NCBI GenBank assembly: GCA_017979445.1
Contig: JADQWC010000630.1
Span: 46,552 to 110,551 of the forward strand
Source of the DNA: Akebia trifoliata
Taxonomy: Eukaryota; Streptophyta; Magnoliopsida; Ranunculales; Lardizabalaceae
Direction of reading: 5' to 3'
Length of the DNA: 64,000 bases
A program made the position numbers and the translations under genes. The first letter of the stretch is position 1, and each line of letters begins with the position of its first letter. Below, piece after piece: positions 54,276 to 64,000 of this stretch. The notes beneath the pieces are model-generated. The model worked only from the letters and a program-made list of their open reading frames with translations. It was not told the DNA's origin and ran no database searches.

Positions 54276-55820
54276 CTGACCATAGGGGAGATGTATCATT
54301 TCTTTTTTTTTAGTATTGATAGGATTAGGAAAAAAATTATGTATCTTTTTTATTAATTTTTTTGTTAATTATTTTGGCATATTGATAGAATTAGGAGGGT
54401 CGTTTGCATGCATCTTATTCATGAATTTATGATGACGTGATCTTTGTGTTTAGGAATGTGGGCCTATATGATTTTTTACAATGAATTTGTGATGAGTTGG
54501 AGACTATTCCATGTGATAATACATTTTTAATATAACAAGTATGTATGTCATTGAATGATGAGTGTTTCAGAAAAATTAAGAGGCATGTCGTTAAATGATA
54601 ATTATTTTCAAAAAATTGATAATTATGTATGCATGACTGTTTGATTAATTTAAGAATTAGATGAACGTCAATTTTTTCTTCAAATTTGAGAATTTTGTAT
54701 GCATAGATATTTGTCAATCTCTAAGTTGGTAAGCATGATAATGTAGGTTTTTTTTGGTTATTTTGTAAATTTCTAACTTGGTGATTCGTGGTACACTCAT
54801 GACTTTTCTAATTTGAGATTCCATATTCATGAGATCTTTCTTTTGGAAAGTTATAAATTGTTGGAATTTCTCACTCAAATTTTCTACTCTGAAAAATTTT
54901 GAGCAAAAGTTTGTTTCGAAAAATTGATATTTGAAACTTTCTAATAAGGAAATTGTATAATTTTCTATTTTGGGAAAACATATATTCATAAATTTCTAAT
55001 TTGGAAATTTCAGATTTTAGTAATTTCCTAATTGAAAAGATTTTACATTTTCCTATTTAGAAATTTCACATTCATGGAAATTGTGATTTTCTAATTCGAA
55101 AATTCTATATTTCAAAGCTTTCTATTTTGGAAAATCCATGTTTTGCAAGTTTCTAATTTGGAACTCATCCTATTTTAGAATATTCATTTTTATAAATTTC
55201 TAATTTGGAAATTCATCATATTTGCAAATTTCTGATTTGAGAAAATTTTCTAATTTGGAAACTTCATGAATTGCTAATTTAAAATTTTCACTTTCATAAT
55301 TTTCTAATTTGAAGATTTTTACAAATTTTAATTATAACTGCTTTGGAAAATGTTGCATATGTGGATTCTCAATTGAAGGATATTGCTATGTGAATTTTAG
55401 AAAATGAGATGAAATTAGGACTTTTTCAAAGTTTCCATTTTTGTACAGAATATGAGAAATCGTATAATATTCGAAAAAACTTTAGTCGTAAGATTCGTTT
55501 AGCATATCCGATATAAATTAATGATGATGATTGGACCATAACCTTGACCATAGTCTTTTCCGTTTAACTTTAGAATTTTTCTTGGATCGTAATATAGATC
55601 AATCATTTTGATTGGGCGAGTTCAATACCTAATACCTTCTGAAATGTGTAATCTGACCCTTTAACCATTTCTTTGATCCGTCGACCGATCCATATTCATT
55701 TAGAGTCATTTTTTATTCATAAACCTAAACTAGGTGGTGACTCCCAATTCTCAGAAAATCTCCTATTTACCAATCGGACCCCCTTCACTATTTAGTGAAA
55801 AAGGGGTCGAGGCAATTTCA
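54276..55820 (+). repeat. 3' LTR of element 3, right part
   Basis: Resumes with CATAGGGGAGATGTATC after the duplication CTGAC and parallels 39295-40427, then continues beyond the deleted part of the 5' LTR to GGTCGAGGCAATTTCA. Contains a primer-site echo TGGTGACTCC at 55735-55744. Degenerate TTTCTAATTTGGAAATT repeats at about 54990-55320. Confidence 0.85.
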
Positions 55821-55825
55821 GGCTC
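55821..55825. repeat. Target-site duplication of element 3, right
   Basis: GGCTC, identical to 37088-37092. Confidence 0.9.
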
Positions 55826-57347
55826 AGGAATATATTAGATGGGCCACTTCAAGGAACAATATGGCCACCAAGTTTAAATAAGGTTAATAACATACTTATA
55901 CCACCGTAAACAGATAGAACTAGCAATCAGAAGAGAGAGAAAATGGAATTACAAACATCCAAGGGGCAAACTAGTCAATTACAGACATCTTTTTTCCTTC
56001 CTAATTAGATTCAGCCAAGAGGCCTATGTAGTCGAGGCTAATCACCTCTAGATTAGTGTATCCACTATATAAAACTCCTCCACCATCGAGTTGTAGGATT
56101 CCCTTATCACCGAGTCATAGAGTAGTTGGAGCTCTAGTGATGCCATCAAGGTCAAGAGAACCAACAAGACAGGTCTAGAGATTATAGGCTCTAGTTTACC
56201 AATTACCCACTCCACAGAAATCTGCAAAACAAAATCATTTACATGTTATGCGTGTGGTCAGGTGGGGCATATTAAGAGAGAGTGCCTTCTATCATAGTCA
56301 CGAGTAGGAGTTATGACCCAAAAGGAAGTACTTGTCTTTAATGAAGTTCTGGAAAGTACGGTTACTAATTATAATGTTAAAATTTGGAGTTTTATTCAAT
56401 ATTGGTTTCTCTAGATCATATAATTTTGCTGAGATTTTGCATACTTGCTAAAGCTAAAAACTACTGACACAGTTCGAGTAATGAAATTATCTACACCACA
56501 GGAAGACTATGATTGATAAAAAGTTATTTGAGTAAAGTAAAGAATGTTGATGAAATATGCACGACAAGGTAGGCTACAAAGGAATATTATGAGTGAAAAT
56601 ATGTGTTATGGGGATGAGTGTATTTATAACGTGATAATAGTAATGTATTGCATTTGTGTGAGTGAAGGTTAAGAGTATTTGTTGGTAAGGGATGTCTTAG
56701 AATGATATAGTGTGGAATGATGAAAATAAGGTAGTATATGACGATGGAAAATATTAAAGGGCCTAGACAATTTGAAAATGATAATGATTGTAATGCATTT
56801 ATGGAAGGTAGCTTAGACCTTTTGGTTGGGAAAGATTGGGCAAAAGATTTTATCGTCTTGGGAGGCCTTGTGAAAAAATAATGAGATTTTTAGAAGATCA
56901 TTTAGGAACCTGTAAAACATAATTGTTAGAATAGTTGTAAAGGGTAAGAAGATGAGTGTGATTTGTAAGGCTAGTGATGTGACTATGTAGCAAGTGAAAA
57001 TATGTGTGATTTGGGCAAGATAAAGTTAAATGAATAGAATTTAATTGATAATATAATGATATTTTAGTAATTAGTAGAAGTTGTATTTGGGGGTAGAGTA
57101 AGAAAGTGTGTGGCTTGCAGAATGATTCTACCACAGTAACTCGAGCAAACTTTCAATGTGTTCCATGTGTCCATGCTGAAGAAGTATTTGCCAGATGCTT
57201 CACACATGGTTAATTTGCGAGATAGGCTTGGGAACAAGAATAAATGATAATCGAAAATATGTGTTGTTTATTATACATATCATATTAATAGAATGGTGAC
57301 AAAGTTTGATAAGGTATAATTTTAATTTCGAAGATAAAATTTTTATT
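55826..57347 (+). pseudogene. Chromovirus B gag end and deleted pol
   Basis: After element 3 the gag continues without a clean frame to a second, intact zinc knuckle CYACGQVGHIKREC at 56244-56285 (C-x2-C-x4-H-x4-C). 56300-57150 shows no catalytic motif of protease, reverse transcriptase or integrase, so pol is nearly all deleted. At 57158-57220 VFHVSMLKKYLPDASHMVN matches the conserved integrase C-terminus of Tekay/Del chromoviruses. The chromodomain that normally follows is not found in the remaining 130 bases. Confidence 0.75.
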
Positions 57348-57359
57348 AAAGGGGAAGAA
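57348..57359 (+). promoter_or_regulatory. Polypurine tract of chromovirus B
   Basis: AAAGGGGAAGAA directly before the LTR, as in other chromoviruses (AAAGGGGGGAGAA type). Confidence 0.8.
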
Positions 57360-60200
57360 TGTAAAATCCCAAGTTTTTTATTCATATCTCGTTGAAATAA
57401 ATAGTAGAATTTTGAGAAAATTCTGAAGGTAAGATTTAGGATAAAACTTTAAGATTTTGTTTGGGTCATTTTTAATGAAATTTGACTTTACCATTGGATT
57501 CGAAAAACATATTTTACCTATAAGTACGCTCAAATGTGGTTCGAATAGAAAAGTGATAAAATCCTTGATTTTCAAGTCAGACGAAGGTAAAAAAAATGAA
57601 TTTTTGTTAAAACAAGAATTTTAAAAATCTGATGGCACCATTGGATCCGTAGTAAAATTTTATAGAAACTTGAGTATTTACTCGTCATTTTTGGAGTCCA
57701 AAAAGTCGAATTATCGTTAAAAAAATAGAAGCAACGTCAAATTTATGGTTCCACCAGGTTGGAAAAGTAAATTTTGTTAGAGATAGAATTTGACCACACC
57801 ATTAGATCCAAAATAAAAAATTATATAAATAGAGTATTCAGTCGTCACTTTTGGAGTCTAGACAATCAAGTTGTCGTCAAATAAAATAATATTAAAAATA
57901 TTGATTTCGTTTCGCCAGCATATATAAATAATTTTTAAATAAAATTCACTATTCATCATCCTTTATAATTATCCAAAACCAACTGATAGTTTTATAAAAA
58001 AAAATTATTTTTTCCCAACCTTTAACTTGAGATTCGTAGCGAACGGTCACCATCGACATTCGACGAAGAAGGGAAAAAACGTTGCAACATGGACCTCTTC
58101 AAAACCCAGCAATTTTCTTTTCTTTTTCTTTTCTCTTTCTTCTTATTTCATCGAAAAATAGTCGTAGGATACACAAGGATTTCGAAACTTCGACCTCAGA
58201 TTTCATCTACTTCGATCCCAAATCGTCATCCATTATAGAAGATAGAAAGACGAGACATCGAGATCTTCAAAACCATCAAACCCAATTTAAAAATCAGTCG
58301 CCTTGACGTCATATTTTTCTCAATTTTCTTATTGATCATCTCGATTTTTGCACACGTGCTTCAATTCTGTCGCATAAAGATTGGTAGGGACTCTTAATTT
58401 CTATTGGTAATTATAGATTGTAAAAATTGCATTTAAGATTTTAACAAAAATTTATGATGTATTTCAAAAACATAGAAATCTTTTCATTATTTTAAGTTTA
58501 CACCAAGACCTCTTATATTTGATGTGTTTAATTGTAATTAATAACAAATTATACTTGGGTAGGACATTTCACCAGGTTATTTTCGCCAGTTGGGTTCTAA
58601 GTACTGTTTGGATCTTGTTTTAATTCCAATTTTGTAATTTTTTAATTTTTTAATTTAATTAATAAAAATGAATTTTAAAGTTTGAAAACTAATTTAATAT
58701 TCAATTAACTTATATTGGGTTGATGAATCTTGAAAAATGAATGTTTTGTTCGAAAGATTGAAAACTACGAAAAATCGAAAAAAGGGAAAAATATGATGAA
58801 AATGTAAAATATCAGAATCATACCCAATGAGTAGTCACAGTTGTATGGTAGGAAACTAAATATCCATTCTCAACTTTATAATGTTAATTTTTTATTTGTT
58901 TTCAAAGAAATTTTTTATTTATTTTCAAAGAAAAGAAATGATATGTATATGTAGCTATTTTGTGAATTATTAAAGAGCTTGTGAATATTAGGAGGGATAG
59001 TCTATTATATCATCTGGAGTGATATACTATCCTGGGATATATAGTAGGGATAATTAAACTCATACATAGTATGGGACACATATGAAAGTGGAGTCACAAT
59101 TGGAATCCTGGAATCCGAGTTTATTCCTTTATATTTTTTTAGTGAATTTGTACTGTAAAGGTGGTCGTACATGGATGGGGATGTATAATGAGAATCACAT
59201 GCATGCCTTATAGGCATAAAGGAAGATAATTAGCCATTGATCACTAACAATCTCTAGTAGTTGAACGTTTTGACACATCGAAAAGAGACCCATTACTTAT
59301 GGTCACATCAAATGACCAACTTAAGCTAGATAAATGGTCCCGCAAGTGGAACTAATACTTTATTATGGAACATCACGTCCTGACTGGGAGCAATTCAGTT
59401 ATAGAATCCCAACTTTCTAATTCACTACTTTACCATTGTATATTATTTATCTGTTGTCTTATTTTGATATATAAAATGAAATGCATATTTAATATTTCCA
59501 TTTGGTCCATTAGATTTTTATAAAAATAAAAAGTATAATAAATACTACTGATTGATATAATGTGTGTTTGCAAATGTTTAGCTGCTCATCCCAAGTTATA
59601 TGTATCAGTTCATCATAATTTATTCTATAAGCTTTGCATATTAAAATGATTTAGTAGCTTATTCGTTCATTTTAAGAAAGGTTATTCGTAGAAATTGTTT
59701 GCTTTCCTACTGAGTAACCATTGTTACTCACCCTTTCCTTCCCGTTTTTTTCAATTTCAGAGTTTACAGTTGATGAGGTAGGCGTAAAATTGGCGAGTGG
59801 GGACCATTTGGTAGGTCAGATAGACGACCAGAGTCCGTTACCTGGTTAGTACAAGGGTTATAATCCCTAGTGAAGTCAGCTAGCCCAGGTTGTATTATAG
59901 ATTTTGGTAGAGCGTTAGGATTTTTGTTAGAATAAGGAATTTTGTATAATCCTGTATTTTGTTTATCCTTCCGTACTCTGATCTATCATACGTTATTAGG
60001 TGTATATAAGCCTCCGTTATTATTTTATATTTGTATGTATATATGCACGATATAATGTATATTGTTTATCAAGTGAAATATGTATTTAGTGCCTTGGAAT
60101 GCTAACATAAACAGAGGAAACCATACCGAAATTTCGAGGTACCATTTAGTACCTCGAGATTTGACATAGGGCTTTGTGTTAGTGTTTCGGGAGCACCACA
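57360..60200 (+). repeat. 3' LTR of chromovirus B
   Basis: Starts TGTAAAATCCC after the polypurine tract and ends GGAGCACCACA (2841 bp). Its last part matches the 5' LTR fragment at 35939-36249 and, reversed, chromovirus A at 12590-14760. Small ORFs inside have no coding support. Confidence 0.85.
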
Positions 60201-61810
60201 TTAAACAAAAGGGAACATTTTTATTTTAGAAGCAGTAAGTCATCGATCCATAACAGGCTTAACAGTTAAGGATTTTCGACAGGTTAGCTCTAAACACAAT
60301 AGGATGCAGTCTCACGGTGCCTTTGGCCCCCATGTGCGCGCGAGACCTAGTATCTATCTCTCTCACACTCAAGCAATAAAGAGAGAGGGATCATATGTTG
60401 AAAACTTTCCTTGTATTTACTCGATATGGGACTAAAGAATGAGGAATTTTCTTTACAACTCTCATAACCAAAAAAGCAAAAAAAAATCTTTAACTTTCAT
60501 CTAATACAAAAAAGGAAAAAAAAAAAACTCTTTTACGTTTCATCAAAAAAGGAAAAACTACTTTTTATAAGTAATAGTCAAGAGGTCTTGAGTTCAAATC
60601 TTATTATCCTCGACATTGTATGAAATAAAAACTATGAATTTTACAAAATAAAACAGTTCTTGAAAGTTAAATCTTTATAGGGTTTCCTTCTACCAATCAA
60701 CATTGTTCATGCCAAATGGGTAACTCCAGTAGGGAGGAAAAAAAGGAAACCTCAATTGTTTTGCTGAAATTACAATTATATGTATGATGGTATTTGTGGG
60801 TGCCTTTATTCTTAAATTAATTTGTGCCATATTTATAAAGTAACATTTTAACTGATTAGGTTAGTTAGATTCTTTGATAAAATTAAAATTAGTATCTTGA
60901 TCGTGTTTCCGAGAGGTCCTGATTCCTCTTCGACTATGTTTCCGTGGGACACTTGTTTTTGGATGAGTCGGCCCAACTGTCTTGATTGAGATCGTACACG
61001 TGAATCACTAGATAGCATGTGTAAAACATTTAATCCATGTAGTTTTAACCTTATATAATCTTGCCCCCTCTCGGAAAATAATAATCTTACTCATTGAAAA
61101 TAATGAATTTAGTACTTATTGACAAGTTGTATCATGTTGTTTCAATTCCTGGCCACATCGTCTAATAGGCGCCCAAATGAAATGAAGCTAACGTTAAGAT
61201 CTTTGATTGTTTGGATGATGTTCAAATATGTCGTTAACAAAGAAATGACAGAAAAAGAAGTTAGCTAACATCAACAGGACAGGATGGACCTTTTACTTCT
61301 AAAGCAATTACAACAAAGATGATGAATAGAAAATTCAAGGATTTTAAAGACTGATCAGACTTGACCTTTGTCCTTTGCTATAAATTATTTAAGATGACTT
61401 AAATGCCCTTATGATTCATTTTTCACCATCTACAATGTAAAACTGATAAGAGACTTGAAGTCAAAGAAAATTATTATTCATGATTAGGACTTATTAGAAT
61501 GGACGAAATAGATAGGAGTTTACTTACAAACATAATTAGATAGATTACAATCGAAAAATAATTACATGAGATCACAATCCAACATGAGATCGAAATTGAA
61601 ATGAAACAATAATTCTAAAAAAAAATTGATCTAACAAAACAAATGAAATACTCAAAATCAATCACGATGAAATGCATCATAAAGAAAACAAGGCAATTGA
61701 ACCAAGAAACCGAATCAAAAGAAAGAAAAATAAAATGCAATCACACATAAAAACACAGATTATTTTACGTGATTCTCTCAAAATTGAGGTACATCCACGG
61801 ATCACACCAA
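60201..61810. other. Unassigned sequence right of chromovirus B
   Basis: No ORF or known repeat I can name. At 60571-60610 AGGTCTTGAGTTCAAATCTT resembles a tRNA-type B box and may be a SINE scrap (low confidence). The pyrimidine/purine stretches at 60340-60400 are unremarkable. Confidence 0.4.
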
Positions 61811-62702
61811 CACTACATCATATTTTAACAAAAACGACGGTCCCCACCCTCGCAAGGGCAGTTGTAAAAAAAAAGTCGATTTTCCAAAACGACGAATATC
61901 ATCTGTCAACGAAATGTCGTTAAAAACGAAGATTTTTCTCTATAGCAATAAATTATGGGTTAAGACCGTCATTTATTGTGTCAATTTTCAACTTATAAAT
62001 GACGGGTGAAGACCGTCGTTTTGTGTGTTGATCTCAACCAGCTTATACACGACGGTTATTATCCGTATTATTTATGACTTTTTTGAACGACAACCGTTGT
62101 TTGTCCTTTTTAAAAAATTTCATGTGAAAAAAATTGGAAAAATGCATTGGACAAAAAAATACTACTCCATCCTCATGATGTTGATTTTGATCCAAATAGT
62201 TACAATTGAAATTAAGGTTCATTACTAAAACAATAAAATGGGTTATGGTTCAAAATAAATTCATTACAACTGGAACATCTGTATCTACTCCACCTCTCAA
62301 GAAAATGAGGTATAAAAAAGATCAAATTGCTACCTCAAAGGAATATTACATATCAGAAAAATTGAAAATCAAAACGTCTACTAACTCAACTACACGTCAA
62401 CACTACCAGCAGCGCCTCTAATGAGATGTCTTTTTTGAGCAATGAGGATCATAGCTGAAATGTTAAAAACAGAAAATGAATGATTAGCATCCCTTAGATC
62501 CACTAAACTAAAAATCAATATGTTTGAATTACCACATAACCATATTGAGAATCTAGATAGCCACATATTGATTTTAGAAACCAAGAATAGACTTTCAAGT
62601 TAACACACATGCTCACAATATTTTTTCTGATATGCAAAACTTAAAAGATATATTAATAACAAAAGAAGAAAGTGGCCAAGAAAAGTACCTCTTTAGTAGA
62701 AC

Positions 62703-62836
62703 TTTATTCTAAATTTGGGCCAATCAATAATATCACTGCTTGTCAAATCAACAAATGTTCCTTCTCTACTCTGTAAAATCATATTCCCATCAAGGACCTC
62801 ATCTATAAGGATATCATAACTATTTGAATCTACCGA
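62703..62836 (-). pseudogene. Possible exon, unknown protein, in CACTA candidate
   Basis: The minus strand from about 62836 reads SYDILIDEVLDGNMILQSRE then GTFVDLTSSDIIDWPKFRIK without a stop. The amino-acid composition looks protein-like and codons look normal, but I do not recognise the family. Its place inside the candidate CACTA element, on the same strand as the ORF at 63430, makes a transposon protein plausible. It could also be chance in a short AT-rich frame. Confidence 0.3.
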
Positions 62837-63181
62837 TTACTCTTCTTTCGACAACACGATCATGTGGTCGTTGTAAACAATTCACCTTACAAGGGCCTGT
62901 CTGTATATTTGATGGGTCTGAATGTGACTCATGATGTGAAGAATCGGATTTTACCTACATAGTCATGTAGACAATATCATTGTAATAATAGTTCACTTCT
63001 TTATATTAGTACTAATCATAAATCCAACACACAAACAATCAATAATATGAACTATGAAGAAAGTCATAACAAATACTTCTACAAACCCAAACTTTTCGAG
63101 TATAATATGTTTTGTTTTAGCTAATTCATATTGAAACCTGACAAGAACTGAACCAATAAAACCCAAGCATAGTATTAAAGT

Positions 63182-63430
63182 TCAGATTCGAAACTTACCA
63201 AACTCAAAAGTAAAATGGCAATGTTGTACCTGTGAAGAACTGCTGATATTGGTAGAAGACCGCATTAGTGTCCTAATAGAAAATTTTGATTGTTGTAAAG
63301 TCTTATTCATCTTTTGCACCTCTTCCGTCAACTTATCCACTCTATTATGAAGGATTGTTGTCTCATACACCAAGTCTTGCTTGTATGGAATTGAAGTACG
63401 CACGAAAGTCTTGGAAACACCTGAACCCAT
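63182..63430 (-). pseudogene. Coiled-coil protein fragment in CACTA candidate
   Basis: An ORF of 82 residues from ATG 63430. After GSGVSKTFVRTS it has a heptad-like stretch (LHNRVDKLTEEVQKMNKTLQ) predicted to form a coiled coil. Plant En/Spm-associated proteins (Transposase_24-like) often have a glycine-rich turn followed by such a coiled coil near the C-terminus, which is the basis for linking it to the CACTA candidate. The family match is from memory and weak. The ORF may be one exon. Confidence 0.35.
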
Positions 63431-64000
63431 TCCCTAAACATGACCCCGACTATCAGGATCACAAACTTGTACAAAAAATATATAATATCAATACCTACTA
63501 ACGATATGATATCATACTTGCTAATATCAATGCCTACTACACGACATCATATCATAATTACAAAATATCCTAATCAAAATAGTGCACATACCACAGCCAC
63601 AGGGTCATGGTCTATATCGTTATGTTTATTAGAAGGGTCATTAGCAATCATTCCACTGATGGCCTCCTGTAAAATAAATAATAATTAAGAAATATAAAGA
63701 ATAACAACTAAATATTTGATTTTTTTTTTCTTTACTTTGCTATTTTACAGCAAATAAATCATCATCCTGGAGCTAGTAGTGAGAATCCACGGCAAACAAA
63801 TCATTAGATTCTGCCAATTCCTGTAACCTTTCCAACTCCCAACCCAACCCACTTCATTGGAGAATACATCCATTTAGATTTTGGCAAGTGGTAGATACAC
63901 CAGTCTATTCTATGCAGATTTGGACTCCAAATTGAGTTAGCTAAAATTCCCTTTATATATCAGTAGCATTTTTCATACAAAATGAGTTAGCTAAAGAAAT

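Larger units (their letters stand above)
37093..55820 (+). mobile_element. Element 3: Tat-type retrotransposon without coding region
   Basis: Plus strand: 5' LTR 37093-40427 (truncated), 3' noncoding region 40428-42755, polypurine tract, 3' LTR from 42756, interrupted at 44825 by element 4 and resumed at 54281, ending at 55820. GGCTC flanks both outer ends. The end of the 5' LTR, the primer site and all of gag-pol are missing: the 5' LTR jumps straight to 3' region sequence. LTR length is about 3.6 kb. The 3' region resembles element 1. Confidence 0.88.
35939..60200 (+). mobile_element. Chromovirus B (Tekay/Del-like Ty3/gypsy), interrupted
   Basis: Plus-strand remains: last 311 bases of a 5' LTR, initiator-Met primer site, gag with zinc knuckles, then element 3, then more gag and a strongly deleted pol ending in an integrase C-terminus, polypurine tract and full 3' LTR (57360-60200). 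Long LTRs and the VFHVSMLKKYLPD motif favour Tekay/Del. The left 2.5 kb of the 5' LTR is missing because element 2 cut the LTR at 35939 and the region to its left has been rearranged. Confidence 0.8.
61811..64000. mobile_element. Probable CACTA (En/Spm-type) transposon end, runs off window
   Basis: The stretch from 61811 begins CACTACATCATATTTTAACA and is followed within 300 bases by many copies of ACGACGG or its complement CCGTCGT in both orientations (61834, 61884, 61964, 61996, 62008, 62048, 62083). CACTA ends plus subterminal repeats in both directions are typical of this superfamily. CAA at 61808-61810 could be the 3-base target duplication. The other end is not in the window. Two minus-strand coding remnants inside fit a transposon gene. 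No catalytic transposase motif is visible. Confidence 0.5.

Noticed and set aside
60571..60610. tRNA gene or SINE head
   Set aside because: Only a B-box-like stretch is present, with no A box at the right distance and no cloverleaf; kept only as a low-confidence remark.

Overview
The window is plant repeat DNA. It is AT-rich with no recognisable host gene, tRNA or rRNA gene, and is filled by degraded long terminal repeat (LTR) retrotransposons stacked inside one another, with a LINE fragment and the likely end of a CACTA DNA transposon. The element types (Tat and Athila Ty3/gypsy lineages, a Tekay/Del-like chromovirus, an L1-type LINE, CACTA) point to a flowering plant, probably a eudicot, and to pericentromeric or other heterochromatin. 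The species cannot be named from the sequence.

Layout, left to right. (1) 1-12118, plus: element 1, a Tat-lineage Ty3/gypsy element entering from outside the window, with an upstream ORF remnant, gag, protease, a G-patch-like segment, reverse transcriptase, two RNases H and integrase, then a 3.2 kb noncoding 3' region holding a 34-bp minisatellite, and a 1.7 kb 3' LTR. It sits inside chromovirus A (12119-14760, minus), of which the gag start, initiator-Met primer site and part of the LTR are visible. (2) 14761-19133, minus: an Athila-like piece with LTR, primer site and a zinc-knuckle coding remnant. (3) 19134-35938, minus: element 2, a second Tat element with long leader and 3' regions, its integrase split by a 1.0 kb LINE insertion. 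(4) 35939-60200, plus: chromovirus B. Its gag is interrupted by element 3 (37093-55820, plus, target duplication GGCTC on both sides), a Tat element with about 3.6 kb LTRs that has lost all its coding region. The 3' LTR of element 3 is in turn interrupted by element 4 (44826-54275, minus, target duplication CTCAC/CTGAC), a relative of element 1 with a large pol deletion. (5) 60201-61810: unassigned sequence. (6) 61811-64000: probable CACTA end running off the window.

None of the elements can be autonomous now. Coding regions carry many premature stops, nearly all explicable by one C-to-T or G-to-A change in Gln, Arg or Trp codons, plus indels. What stands out is noncoding: every Tat element carries its own tandem arrays whose monomers contain inverted repeats. 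In the 34-bp array of element 1 the two arms change together. A leader block is shared by Athila and Tat elements, the Tat LTRs hold an internal echo of the primer-binding site and a conserved GC-rich hairpin, and element 2 has a 22-bp-stem hairpin in its leader. Coordinates of LTR ends rest on TG...CA ends, adjacent primer or polypurine sites and target duplications read directly. Junctions without such marks are approximate.
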